Below, piece after piece: positions 18,420 through 27,527 of a stretch of 64,000 bases of DNA. A program made the translations under genes and the position numbers. The notes under the pieces are model-generated. The model saw only the letters and a list, made by a program, of their open reading frames with translations, did no database searches and was not told where the DNA came from. The stretch's first letter is position 1. The number at the start of each line of letters is the position of its first letter. Source of the stretch: Streptomyces sp. NWU339 (lineage in GTDB: Bacteria; Actinomycetota; Actinomycetes; Streptomycetales; Streptomycetaceae); assembly GCF_003143855.1 (NCBI RefSeq), contig NZ_QFRK01000011.1, positions 62,001-126,000 of the forward strand, in the 5' to 3' direction.

Positions 18420-19547
18420 TTACGGGTGCAGGACCACCAGATCGTCCCTGTGTACGACCTCGCGCTCGTACGCGGGTCCGAGATCGCGGGCGAGATCGTG
18501 GGTGGAACGGCCGATCAGCCGGGGGATCTCCTTGGCGTCGAAGTTGACCAGGCCGCGGGCCACCGGTCGCCCCGCGCGGTCCCGCAGCTCGACCGGGTCA
18601 CCCGCGCTGAACTCGCCCTCGACGCCCGCGATCCCGGCCGGCAGCAGCGACATGCGGCGCTCCACGACCGCGCGCACCGCGCCGTCGTCGAGGGTGAGCG
18701 CGCCCTGCGGGGTGGACGCGTGCTGGAGCCAGAGCAGCCGGTCGGCGGAGCGCCGGCCGGTGGGGTGGAAGTACGTTCCGGTGTCCGCGCCGGCGAGGGC
18801 GTCGCCCGCGTGGATGGCGCTGGTCAGCACGACCGGGACGCCCGCGGCGGCGGCGATCCGGGCGGCCTCGACCTTGGTGACCATGCCGCCGGTGCCGACA
18901 CCGGCCTTCCCCGCGCTGCCGATGTCGACGTGGGCGAGGTCCTCGGGCCCCCACACCTCGGCGATCCGCGAGGTGCCGGGCCGCGCGGGGTCACCGTCGT
19001 ACACGCCGTCCACGTCGGACAGCAGGACGAGCAGATCGGCGTGGACCAGGTGGGCGACGAGGGCGGCGAGGCGGTCGTTGTCGCCGAAGCGGATCTCGTC
19101 GGTGGCGACGGTGTCGTTCTCGTTGACGACCGGGAAGGCGCCCATCGCGAGCAGCTTGTCGAGGGTGCGGGAGGCGTTGCGGTGGTGGGCGCGGCGGCTC
19201 ATGTCGTCGGAGGTCAGCAGCACCTGGCCGACGCGGACGCCGTAGCGGGCGAAGGAGGCCGTGTAGCGGGCCACCAGCAGGCCCTGGCCGACGCTGGCGG
19301 CGGCCTGCTGGCGGGCGAGGTCCCTGGGGCGCCGGGCGAGGCCCAGCGGGGCGAGGCCGGCGGCGATGGCACCGGAGGAGACGAGGACGAGTTCGCGCTC
19401 CCCTCCGGATCGCACTTTGGCGAGCACGTCGACGAGTGCGTCGACCCGGTCGGCGTCCAGACCGCCCGCCGCGGTGGTCAGCGAGGAGGATCCGACCTTG
19501 ACCACGATCCTGCGGGCCTCGCCCACGGCCTGCCTTGCCCGTGCCAC
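18420..19547 (-). CDS. proB: Glutamate 5-kinase
   Basis: ProB phosphorylates glutamate to gamma-glutamyl phosphate, the feedback-inhibited first step of proline synthesis. The 375-residue protein has the amino-acid-kinase domain (VVKVGSSSLTT near residue 14, VSSGAIAAG near 57, VVNENDTVA near 142, LLSDVDGVY near 177) and a C-terminal PUA domain (about 285-370), the usual two-domain bacterial form. The start is GTG at 19547 with a weak ribosome site. In many Streptomyces proB lies close to obg; here about 11.7 kb of glycopolymer genes separate them. Confidence 0.97.
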   Translation of the reverse strand: MARARQAVGEARRIVVKVGSSSLTTAAGGLDADRVDALVDVLAKVRSGGERELVLVSSGAIAAGLAPLGLARRPRDLARQQAAASVGQGLLVARYTASFARYGVRVGQVLLTSDDMSRRAHHRNASRTLDKLLAMGAFPVVNENDTVATDEIRFGDNDRLAALVAHLVHADLLVLLSDVDGVYDGDPARPGTSRIAEVWGPEDLAHVDIGSAGKAGVGTGGMVTKVEAARIAAAAGVPVVLTSAIHAGDALAGADTGTYFHPTGRRSADRLLWLQHASTPQGALTLDDGAVRAVVERRMSLLPAGIAGVEGEFSAGDPVELRDRAGRPVARGLVNFDAKEIPRLIGRSTHDLARDLGPAYEREVVHRDDLVVLHP

Positions 19548-19751
19548 CTGGTGTTCCGTCCCCTCGTGTCGGCCATGGGGCCCGTCTCGTGCCGGCCATG
19601 GGGCCCGTTCGGCAATCTACGCGAGACGGGGCGGGGCACGCCTGCCGGTCCAGGTTCCGGACACCCCCACGTAACCGCTCGCTCACGGAGCGCTGATGTG
19701 AAAAAGGTTGCTTTGGTTGCCCGTAGAAATTAAAGCTTCCGGAAACATATT

Positions 19752-21212
19752 GTGAACGGCGTGTCACCCAACGCTCGCCGCATACAGCGCATCCTCCTCA
19801 GATCGGGGAAGAGCCCCTACGACGTCGTACCGGTGGAGGAGGCCCTCCATCGCGACGTCTTCGCCAGCAACGCAGGCAACCTGATCTTCAGCGACGCCAC
19901 GCACAAGATCCTCGAGACGCCGCAGACCACGGTGGTGTCCAACGGTATTCGAACCGACGGCACCCCTCCGGGCCGCATCAACGAGGAGTACGACGCGTTC
20001 GTCGTGCCGCTCGCCAACGCCTTCCGGCCGTCGTTCGAGGCAAGCCTGCGCCGACTGACCCGGCTCATCAGCCAGTTGAAGATTCCCGTGGTCGTCGTCG
20101 GCGTCGGCGCCCAGGCGGGACTCGACTACGACCCGGCGCGGCTGAAGCCGATGGAGCCTGCGGTACGCGAGTTCGTCTCCGCCGTGCTGGACCGCAGCGC
20201 CTCGATCGGTGTGCGCGGCGAGTTCACCGAGAAGTACCTCAACGGCCTCGGTTTCAAGGACGTCGAGGTCATCGGCTGTCCCTCGCTGTTCATGTACGGC
20301 AAGGAACTCGCCGTGCAGAAGCGGACGCAGGAGCTGACCGCCGACTCCCGGATCGCGATCAACGGCTCGCACAGCGCGGTGCGCAGCCAGGGGCTGGGCC
20401 GGGTCATCACCCGGGCCCACGCCCGCTACCCGAACCTGCGGTTCATAGGCCAGAACCTCAGCGACGCACTGCAGTTGCACTGGCGGGACCTGTCCGACCC
20501 GAACGGGAAGGTCACCGGGATGCCGACGCATCCCGACCACCCGATGTACCGGGAGGACAAGGTCCGCGTCTACATCGACCCGGTGACCTGGATCGACGAT
20601 CTGCGGGACTTCGACTTCTCCTTCGGTTCCCGCATCCACGGCAACATCGCGGCGCTGCTCGCCGGTACGCCCGCGACCGTGCTCTGCTCGGACTCGCGCA
20701 CGCTGGAGCTGTGCCGCTACTTCGAGATCCCGCACCGCACGCTCGACAAGCTCTCCGGGGCCCCCGAGGAAACCGACCCGGCTCGGCTGTACGAGGAGAC
20801 CGACCTCAGCGGGCTGACCGGCAACCACCACGAGCGGTTCGAGCGGTTCACCTCGTTCCTGGACCGCAACGGGCTGGACAACACGTTCTCGCACGGCGAC
20901 GGCGGCACGGCCCACGAGGAGCGGATGCGCTCGCTGGACTTCCCCGGCGGCGTCCGCCCGTGGCTCGACACCGACCCGGCCGCGCTCGTCGCGCGTTTCG
21001 GCTGGCTGCACACCCGGGTCAGCGAACTGACCGCGGACAACGCCAAGTTGAAGAAGGAACTGGCCGGCGTCAAGGCCAGGACGAAGACCGGGACCAAGAC
21101 CGGCGCCGGGAAGACCGCCGTGGTCGCCCCCGCGTCCGGCTCGGTGTACCGCAGGGCCCGCCGGGTGGTGGGCCGTCCCCTGCGCCGAGCCCTGCAGGGC
21201 GGGCGGAACTGA
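19752..21212 (+). CDS. Polysaccharide pyruvyltransferase-family (CsaB-like) protein
   Basis: A 486-residue cytoplasmic protein resembling the PS_pyruv_trans family, which ketal-links pyruvate from PEP to wall polysaccharides. Typical features are the VVVVGVGAQAG segment (about residue 116), a GVRGEFTEKYL...VIGCPSLFMYG core, and the C-terminal DFSFGSRIHGNIAALLAG region with the conserved SRxHG-type histidine. Residues 425-450 form a short coiled coil, followed by a basic tail. It starts at GTG 19752 in a strikingly AT-rich patch with no good ribosome site. The following plus-strand gene is a polyol-phosphate-transferase-like protein, so it probably modifies a secreted glycopolymer. The donor and acceptor are not proven. 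Confidence 0.82.
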   Translation: MNGVSPNARRIQRILLRSGKSPYDVVPVEEALHRDVFASNAGNLIFSDATHKILETPQTTVVSNGIRTDGTPPGRINEEYDAFVVPLANAFRPSFEASLRRLTRLISQLKIPVVVVGVGAQAGLDYDPARLKPMEPAVREFVSAVLDRSASIGVRGEFTEKYLNGLGFKDVEVIGCPSLFMYGKELAVQKRTQELTADSRIAINGSHSAVRSQGLGRVITRAHARYPNLRFIGQNLSDALQLHWRDLSDPNGKVTGMPTHPDHPMYREDKVRVYIDPVTWIDDLRDFDFSFGSRIHGNIAALLAGTPATVLCSDSRTLELCRYFEIPHRTLDKLSGAPEETDPARLYEETDLSGLTGNHHERFERFTSFLDRNGLDNTFSHGDGGTAHEERMRSLDFPGGVRPWLDTDPAALVARFGWLHTRVSELTADNAKLKKELAGVKARTKTGTKTGAGKTAVVAPASGSVYRRARRVVGRPLRRALQGGRN

Positions 21213-21216
21213 CGGC

Positions 21217-21283
21217 GGCGGCCCGGGAAAGCCACCCGGGCCGCCCTTGGGGCCCGTCCGGGTGGATCCCGCCGGACGGGCCC
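21217..21283 (+). terminator. Two tandem GC hairpins between the plus-strand wall genes
   Basis: The first stem (GGCGGCCCGGG / CCCGGGCCGCC, 21217-21245) begins four bases after the stop codon. The second (GGGCCCGTCCGG / CCGGACGGGCCC, 21250-21283) follows at once. Together they should stop transcription, implying a separate promoter for the next gene. Confidence 0.8.
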
Positions 21284-21390
21284 ATACATCCAACGGTCAC
21301 TCCACCCTTCGTGGACACGCGCGTGTCGTCCGGACGTCGGTACGCGTTAACCCGTGCGTCCGTCTCCGCGACGCGCTTTGGAGTGACCGC

Positions 21391-23559
21391 GTGCCCCTGT
21401 CCCTGTCCCGCCGGTGGTTCCCGGCGGGGATCCGCCCACACCGTGCCTCGCCCCGCACCCCCGGCCCCGCCTCCGGGCGTCCGCCCGGCGGCCCGGCCGT
21501 CGCCAAGGTGACGGTGGCGGCCGTGCTGGTCGGCGCCTTCGTGGCGCAGGCCGCGGCGGCCCTGCTCCCGAACATCCCGCTGCTGCTCGCCGCGACCGCC
21601 GTCTGCCTGGCGGTCGAGGGCGTGCTGTACCGGTGGCAGCCCGGCACGCTGTCACTGCTGGCCAAGTCGCACGCGGACATCACCGTCCGCCACGTACTGC
21701 GGGATCTGCTCCTGGTAGTGGGTCTGCTGCGACTCGGGGAGAACGACCGGGAGCCGCAGTACGCGTGGCTCGTCGCCGGCCTGCTCGCCTTCTACGCGCT
21801 GCACTGCGCGATCCAGGCGGTCTCCGTGCTGGTCCGCCGCACCCGCACACTGCCCGTGGTGACCCGGAACATCGACGCCTCGGCCCTGCGCCTGACCCGC
21901 GCCCCGGCCGCGCTGCTGCGCCACCCCGGCCACCGGCTGCTGCTCCTCGGTCTGCCCACGACGGCCGGCCTGGCCTCGACGGCGGTGACCCGGACCCCCC
22001 TGCCCGCAGCGGCCGGGATCGCGTTGTCGCTGGTACTCGCGGCGGCGGGCCTGGGCGCACTGCTGCTGCGTCTGCTGCCCTCCCGGCGCCCGGCGGGCGA
22101 ACAGGAGGTACTCGACTGGTTCGACGCCTGGCTGGCCGACTACCGGCCCACGGTCGGCCTGTACTTCTCCGGCGGGGTCTCCTCCGCCTACCAGGCGAAC
22201 ATGTGGCTGGAGACGATGAGCGGGCTCGACGGCCGGCCGGTGATCGTCCTGCGCGAGCGGTTCATGGTGGCGAAGCTCGCGGCGACCGACATCCCGGTCG
22301 TGTGCCTGCCGAAGGTGTCCACCCTGATGCGGCTCGAGCGCTCCTCACTGCGGGTCCTCATCCACCCGTCGAACTCCGGCAAGACCTCACAGGTGCTGCG
22401 CATCCCCACGATCAAGCACGCCTTCGTCAACCACGGCGAGAGCGACAAGCTGTCGTCCTGCAATCCGTACGCGAAGGCCTACGACGAGGTGTGGGTGGCC
22501 GGTCCCGAGGCGCGTGAGCGGTACGCGCGGGCCGAGGTGGGAGTCGAGGACAAGGACGTGGTGGAGATCGGCCGTCCCCAACTGGACGCCGTGCGCCCGT
22601 ACGCGGGCCCACCGGCCGGTACGTACACCACGGTGCTGTACGCGCCGACCTGGGAGGGCTGGGACGGCAACCCGGGCAACACCTCGGTGCTCGCGGCCGG
22701 GGAGAACATCGTACGGGCGCTGCTCGCGGACCCGGGCGTACGGCTGCTGTACAAGCCGCACCCGCTGACCGGCTCGGTGGATCCGCGGACGGGCGCCGCC
22801 GACCGGCGCGTCCGGGAGCTGATCCGGGCGGCGAACCGGGAACGGTCCGCGGGAGCCGCCCGGCCCACGCGTTCCACCTCGGAACTGGACCGGCTCACCG
22901 CGGAGCTGGACCGGCTCACCGCGGCCGACGTCCGCCCGAGTGCCGACCAGGTCGAGCGGATGCTGGCGCAGTCCGCCCCGCCGCCGGGCCGGGCCGAGGC
23001 GGTGAGGGGGGCCACGGCGGCCTGGGAGCAGGCGTACTGGGCGTCGCTGCCGGAGGGGGAGCACCAGATCGTCACCGGCGTACGACCCGCCCTGTACGCC
23101 TGCTTCGACGTCGCCGACCTGCTGATCAGCGATGTGTCGAGCGTCATCAGCGACTTCCTGGCCAGCGGCAAGCCGTACGCGGTGGCGAACACCGGCGGGC
23201 TGTCCGAGGAGGCGTTCCGAACGGAGTTCCCGACGGTGGCGGCGGCGACCGTACTGACGCCGGACGCGGGCGGGGTGCCGGCCCTGCTGGAATCGGTCCG
23301 GAATCCGGAGAAGGACGAACTGGCGGATGCCCGAGCGGAGTTGAAACTGAGGCTGCTGGGCCCCGACGAGCCGACGGCCCAGGACCGCTGCAACGCGGCC
23401 CTGCGCGCCCTGTCCACGGCCGCGCTGCACCACAGGACGCGCGTGTCCCCTCTCCCCCCGGAGGCCCTGCTCCCCGCCCCACGCCAGAACCCCGAAACCC
23501 ACCCGGGAGCCGGCCCCGGAGCCGGAGCCGACACCGGAGCCCGGGGCGGTCAGGGGTAG
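21391..23559 (+). CDS. Membrane-integral polyol-phosphate (CDP-glycerol-type) transferase, copy 1
   Basis: A 722-residue protein. The N-terminal 250 residues hold about six membrane spans. The cytoplasmic half begins YFSGGVSSAYQANMWLE and continues as a Glyphos_transf-like (TagB/TagF-type) domain: HAFVNHGESDK, YAPTWEG, LLYKPHPLTG and SDVSSVISDFLASGKPY. The HG and KPHP histidines and the SDxSS motif are the catalytic and nucleotide-binding landmarks of teichoic acid polymerases. Unlike TagF it is integral to the membrane. GTG 21391 has GGAG seven bases upstream. A close paralogue is encoded at 25266-27374. The stop codon lies exactly at the edge of a MITE, so the Pro/Gly-rich C-terminus may have been altered. 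The polyol is unknown. Confidence 0.85.
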   Translation: MPLSLSRRWFPAGIRPHRASPRTPGPASGRPPGGPAVAKVTVAAVLVGAFVAQAAAALLPNIPLLLAATAVCLAVEGVLYRWQPGTLSLLAKSHADITVRHVLRDLLLVVGLLRLGENDREPQYAWLVAGLLAFYALHCAIQAVSVLVRRTRTLPVVTRNIDASALRLTRAPAALLRHPGHRLLLLGLPTTAGLASTAVTRTPLPAAAGIALSLVLAAAGLGALLLRLLPSRRPAGEQEVLDWFDAWLADYRPTVGLYFSGGVSSAYQANMWLETMSGLDGRPVIVLRERFMVAKLAATDIPVVCLPKVSTLMRLERSSLRVLIHPSNSGKTSQVLRIPTIKHAFVNHGESDKLSSCNPYAKAYDEVWVAGPEARERYARAEVGVEDKDVVEIGRPQLDAVRPYAGPPAGTYTTVLYAPTWEGWDGNPGNTSVLAAGENIVRALLADPGVRLLYKPHPLTGSVDPRTGAADRRVRELIRAANRERSAGAARPTRSTSELDRLTAELDRLTAADVRPSADQVERMLAQSAPPPGRAEAVRGATAAWEQAYWASLPEGEHQIVTGVRPALYACFDVADLLISDVSSVISDFLASGKPYAVANTGGLSEEAFRTEFPTVAAATVLTPDAGGVPALLESVRNPEKDELADARAELKLRLLGPDEPTAQDRCNAALRALSTAALHHRTRVSPLPPEALLPAPRQNPETHPGAGPGAGADTGARGGQG

Positions 23560-23799
23560 GGCCTGTCCGGCGGACCAGGCCGCAGGAAATCGACGGTGCC
23601 TCATCGGCGCGGGTGAGCAGGAGCGATGGGTCCCCTCCCGCTCATGGGGGTCCCTCCCGCTCGAGCGAAGTCGAGAGTGGGGGAGAAGTCGAGAGTGGGG
23701 AAGAGTGACGACAACGCCGCTGGGGCCCCCTGCTCGAAGAGCTTGGGGGAGGGCGTGCCGGATCCCGCGTCTGTGGCATGACCCGCCGGACAGGCCCTA
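23557..23799. mobile_element. TA-flanked MITE with 17-bp terminal inverted repeats
   Basis: The 243-base segment begins TAGGGCCTGTCCGGCGG and ends with the exact complement CCGCCGGACAGGCCCTA. TA at both ends fits a duplicated TA target, the hallmark of IS630/Tc1-mariner-type elements. It has no coding capacity. An 18-base unit is repeated in tandem at 23667-23684 and 23685-23702 (one base different). It begins inside the stop codon of the plus-strand transferase gene and ends nine bases before the stop of the convergent glycosyltransferase gene. Similar sequences recur in Streptomyces genomes as far as I recall. Confidence 0.75.
23667..23702. repeat. 18-bp tandem duplication inside the MITE
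   Basis: Two adjacent copies of GAAGTCGAGAGTGGGGGA occur; the second ends in GGAA. This is probably a slippage product within the element. Confidence 0.85.
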
Positions 23800-23807
23800 G
23801 GGCGGTG

Positions 23808-25037
23808 TCATGCCGCCGTCGGGGTCTTCGGCTCCGGGGCGGGTCTCCCGGGCGAGGTCAGCAGGTGGCGGGCCCGACGGGCGGCGCGGCGCAGGACGGT
23901 GGCCGTGCCGCCCTCGCGGTAGCCGGGGAAGGCGCGGGCCTCCCGGGACGAGGCGAGGTAGACGGAGTCGGGGATGCCCGCCGCACGGTCACGGAAGTGC
24001 GGATACACGAGGTAGACGCGTCGGCCCCGCCGCTCCAGCAGGGCCGGAGCCTGCTTCCTCGACGCCGTGAACTTCACGGCGTCGAGGAGGAGTTCGAGCC
24101 GCTGTTCGGCCACCAGGTGCAGCCTCAGCCGTTCCTCGACCTTCAGGTGCCGGGCGACGTCGTCGCTCCAGTGGGCGTCCATCAGGGGCCTCGCCAGCTC
24201 CAGCTTGTGCCGCCGCACCCGGTCGCTGTCCTTGAGGAAGCGGGGGCCGAACTGCGGGAGCAGGGTGACGGTCAAGGGCCGCAACATGAGCCGGTCGCGC
24301 CGGGGGCCCTCGGGGACGAGGTCGGCGATCAGGTCCGTCAGGCGGCGGGCCGACTCGAAGCGCAGGGTGTAACTCCCGCTCTTGGTCACGTGCTTGCCGT
24401 CGTCGCGGCCCACCAGGTAGTAGCAGGTGTAATCGGCGATCACGGAGACGCCGTTCGCCCTGAGGTACGCCTCCATGGTGAACAGCGCGTCCTCGCCGGT
24501 GAACAGCGACTCGTCGAACCGTATGCCGTGCCGGACGAGTAACTCGCGGCGGAACAGCTTCTGCGCGCTGAGCGTGTACTTGATGTTGGAGGAGTGGACG
24601 TCCGTACGCTCCAGTGTGCGGCCCCACATGGACTTCGGGGCGCCCCGGTTGACGCCTTCGACCCGGCCGAGGACCACATCGGTGCCGGCCCGGTCGGCCA
24701 TGGCGACCATCCGCTGCAGGGCCTCGTGGCCCAGCCGGTCGTCGGCGTCCAGGAAGAAGACGTACCGCCCGGTGGCCTTGCCCAGGCCGATGTTGCGCGG
24801 GCCGCTGGGACCGCCCGAGTTCGCCTGCCGGATCACGGTGACCGGCATGGGAGCACGGCCCGCGAACTCCTCCAGGAACTCCCCCGTGCCGTCCGTCGAG
24901 CCGTCGTCGACGGCGATGACCTCTATGCGCTCCGGGTCGATGGTCTGTGCCTCCAGCGAGGCGAGGCACTCGACCAGATACGGCATCGCCTCGTACGCCC
25001 CGATGACCACGGTGACATCAGGCTGCGCCACGGTCAC
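23808..25037 (-). CDS. Family 2 glycosyltransferase
   Basis: A 409-residue cytoplasmic, membrane-associated GT-A enzyme. The nucleotide-sugar core spans residues 8-230: VTVVIGAYEA, VDDGSTDGT (43-51), RNIGLG, the DxD metal motif FFLDADD at 95-101, and the FTGEDALFT acceptor-side motif near 190. The last 180 residues are basic and helical, similar to TarP/TagA-side glycosyltransferases. GTG at 25037 has an AAGGGGG site four bases away, so the upstream ATG-like frame is leader. The gene lies downstream of the second polyol-phosphate transferase but behind a strong hairpin. It likely adds sugar to the glycopolymer; donor specificity cannot be read from the sequence. Confidence 0.9.
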   Translation of the reverse strand: MTVAQPDVTVVIGAYEAMPYLVECLASLEAQTIDPERIEVIAVDDGSTDGTGEFLEEFAGRAPMPVTVIRQANSGGPSGPRNIGLGKATGRYVFFLDADDRLGHEALQRMVAMADRAGTDVVLGRVEGVNRGAPKSMWGRTLERTDVHSSNIKYTLSAQKLFRRELLVRHGIRFDESLFTGEDALFTMEAYLRANGVSVIADYTCYYLVGRDDGKHVTKSGSYTLRFESARRLTDLIADLVPEGPRRDRLMLRPLTVTLLPQFGPRFLKDSDRVRRHKLELARPLMDAHWSDDVARHLKVEERLRLHLVAEQRLELLLDAVKFTASRKQAPALLERRGRRVYLVYPHFRDRAAGIPDSVYLASSREARAFPGYREGGTATVLRRAARRARHLLTSPGRPAPEPKTPTAA

Positions 25038-25183
25038 GTTTCCCCCTTGTTGCAGGATATTTCCCTCGTATCGCCTCATTCGCTACTTGTTAGACGGGCG
25101 TTCGAGGTAGGGGGTTGCCTCGAACGGCCCTTCAAGTGACCTATGTCATAAGGGAGTTCGGCCAACTGCGGGCCGACACGAAA

Positions 25184-25222
25184 GGCTCGGCCCCCGAGGA
25201 GTTGCTCCTCGGGGGCCGAGCC
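25184..25222 (-). terminator. Strong terminator after the second polyol-phosphate transferase
   Basis: An 18-bp perfect stem (GGCTCGGCCCCCGAGGAG and complement) with a TTG/CAA loop is followed on the minus strand by TTT. It lies 43 bases past the stop codon. Confidence 0.9.
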
Positions 25223-25265
25223 TGTGGGGTGTTCGAGTGGGTGCCGGGCGGGTGCCCGGAGCGGG

Positions 25266-27374
25266 TCAGCCCGCCCCGGCGCCCTCCGTCTCGCCGGTCA
25301 CCGACGCCGCCTGCACGGGCAGCGCGTCCGCCGGCTCCACGTCCGGTCCGCCGACCGCGGTCCGGGACTCCTGACCGAGGTTGCGCGTCTCGGCCTTCTG
25401 GGCGAGTCGGCCCACCGCGCTGTTGAACTGGTCGATGGACTTCGGCTCGTCCGGGCCCAGCAGGTAGCGCTTGAGCTCGCCCCGCTCCGCGGCCAGCGGA
25501 TCGCTCTCGGGCGCCCGGACGGCGGCGAGCAGCTCGTCGAGTCCGGCCGCGTCGTTGGACAGGATCACCGCGGCGCGCACCGCCGTGTTCTGCCGCTTGA
25601 ACTCCTCCGCCCCCAGCCCGGCGGAGTCGGTCACCGCGTACGGCTTGCCGCTGGCGATGAAGTCGGAGACGACACTGGAGATGTCGGAGACCATCGCGTC
25701 GGAGACGTTGAAGCAGTCGTACAGGCGCGGCTGGGGGCCCGTGATGACGCGGTGCTCCCAGTCGGGGAAGGAACGCCAGTACGCGGTGTTCCACTCGGTG
25801 CGCAGCCGGGCGGCCTCCTCGTGCCGGGCCGCGTCGACCAGGCCGTCGCGGCTGGTCTCCGCCTCGTCGCCGCCCCCGGCGCCGTCGGTCAGCTCGGCCA
25901 ACCGGGCCTCGATGCGCGTCAGCTCGGCCGCGGCCCGCTCCTGGGCCGCCGTGTCCGCGGTGTAGCGGGGGTCGGCGGCGCGCTCGGCGGTGGCCTTCTC
26001 GATCAGCGCGGTGATCCGCTGGTGGGCGGCCTTGGCCTGCGCGCTGCGGGTTCCGGTGAACGGGTGCGGCTTGTAGAGCACACGGACCGCGGGGTCGGCC
26101 GCGACCAGCCGCTTCACGATGTTCTCGCCGGCCAGCAGGATCGAGGTGTTGCCGGGGTTGTCGTCCCAGCCCTCCCAGGTGGGGGCGTACAGGACCGTCG
26201 GACGGTGCCCGTCGGCGGCTTCGCCGCGGGCGCTCTCGATGGGGGCCAGCTGGGGGCGGCCGACCTCGACGATGTCGTCGTCGCGGACACCGACGTCGGC
26301 GATGGCATAGCGGTCGCGGCCCGCGCGGCCGGCCGTCCACACCTCGTCGTAGACCTTGCTGTACGGGTTCACGCTGGCGATCTTGTCGCTGTCGCCGTGG
26401 CCGATGAAGACGTGCTTCATGGTGGGAACGCGCAGCAGGTGGATGTTCTTGCCGACGTTCGCCGCGTACAGCGCGACGCGCACCGTGGACAGGTCCAGGT
26501 TCATCAGGTGCACCCCTCCGGGCACGCAGATGACGGGGACCGTGGTGGGGGCCAGGTTGCTCAGTATGACCCGCTCACGCAGGATGATCAGCGGACGGGT
26601 GTCCAGCTGCTCCATGGTCTCCAGCCACATGTTGACCTGGTAGGCGGAGTCCTTGGAGCCGGAGAAGTACAGCACGGTCTCCGGCCGGTAGTCGCTCAGC
26701 CAGCCGTCGACCGCTTCCAGCACCTTCTCGGCGTTCGGCGGTGTCCGCCGGCCCCGCACGTAGGGCACCAGGGCCAGCACGTACAGGACGCCCAGGAGCA
26801 CCGTGGCTCCGATGCCGGCGAAACCGATGACGGCCGAGTCCAGCGCCGCGGCGACCAGTATGCCGACGACCGCCGCGAGGTCGAGGTGGAGCATCTTCTC
26901 GGCGGCGCGGTGCATCAGTGCGCGCGGCGGCGCGTCCGGGATGCGGACGCGGGAGGCCAGGTCGATGTTGCGGGTGGCCACCGGCATGCGTCGGCGGTTG
27001 CGGATCAGCGTGGTCAGCGCGCCGTGCGGGGCCTGAAGACCGTAGAAGGCGATGAAGCAGGCGATCGCCCCGTAGTAGATCAGGTTGTCCGCGAGCGACA
27101 GGCGGGCCAGCAGCAGGATCAGCAGCAGCTGCCGGATCAGGAAGCGGATCGACAGGCCCGCCCGCACCTTGCTGAGGCGGTTGACCAGGTAGCTGCCCCT
27201 GTGGTGCAGGTAGTGGTCCGCCAGGTACGTCACGGCGGCCGCTGCCGCGAAGGCGGGGACGCTCGGGACGAGCGCGGCCAGCATGAGGCAGGGGAAGGCC
27301 AGCATCATGACGACCGCTGCGACCAGTTCGGCCGCGCTGCCCACCCGGGCGACGCGAATAGCGGTGGATATCAA
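25266..27374 (-). CDS. Membrane-integral polyol-phosphate (CDP-glycerol-type) transferase, copy 2
   Basis: A 702-residue paralogue of the 21391-23559 product with the same plan: about six spans in residues 1-215, then YFSGSKDSAYQVNMWLE, HVFIGHGDSDK, YAPTWEG, VLYKPHPFTG and SDISSVVSDFIASGKPY. The HG and KPHP histidines and the SDxSS motif of TagF-type polymerases are all intact. An acidic, helical insertion between KPHP and the SDxSS region is longer than in TagF. The frame opens with TTG at 27374, with AGCAGG about nine bases upstream; I see no better start. It lies just downstream of the cytidylyltransferase/SDR gene that could make its CDP-polyol donor. Confidence 0.85.
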   Translation of the reverse strand: MISTAIRVARVGSAAELVAAVVMMLAFPCLMLAALVPSVPAFAAAAAVTYLADHYLHHRGSYLVNRLSKVRAGLSIRFLIRQLLLILLLARLSLADNLIYYGAIACFIAFYGLQAPHGALTTLIRNRRRMPVATRNIDLASRVRIPDAPPRALMHRAAEKMLHLDLAAVVGILVAAALDSAVIGFAGIGATVLLGVLYVLALVPYVRGRRTPPNAEKVLEAVDGWLSDYRPETVLYFSGSKDSAYQVNMWLETMEQLDTRPLIILRERVILSNLAPTTVPVICVPGGVHLMNLDLSTVRVALYAANVGKNIHLLRVPTMKHVFIGHGDSDKIASVNPYSKVYDEVWTAGRAGRDRYAIADVGVRDDDIVEVGRPQLAPIESARGEAADGHRPTVLYAPTWEGWDDNPGNTSILLAGENIVKRLVAADPAVRVLYKPHPFTGTRSAQAKAAHQRITALIEKATAERAADPRYTADTAAQERAAAELTRIEARLAELTDGAGGGDEAETSRDGLVDAARHEEAARLRTEWNTAYWRSFPDWEHRVITGPQPRLYDCFNVSDAMVSDISSVVSDFIASGKPYAVTDSAGLGAEEFKRQNTAVRAAVILSNDAAGLDELLAAVRAPESDPLAAERGELKRYLLGPDEPKSIDQFNSAVGRLAQKAETRNLGQESRTAVGGPDVEPADALPVQAASVTGETEGAGAG

Positions 27375-27527
27375 CGGATAAACCTGCTCTTGGAGGGTGA
27401 GTGCCGGTTTGTGCCTATGGGTAACGCGTGGGCGAAGGATTCAGGCCCCCGCGAACACCCGCGCGCGAACTGCGTGAACGGGGGGCCGCAGAGGCCTGAA
27501 TTACCGGAGTCTATTTGCCGCCAATTA

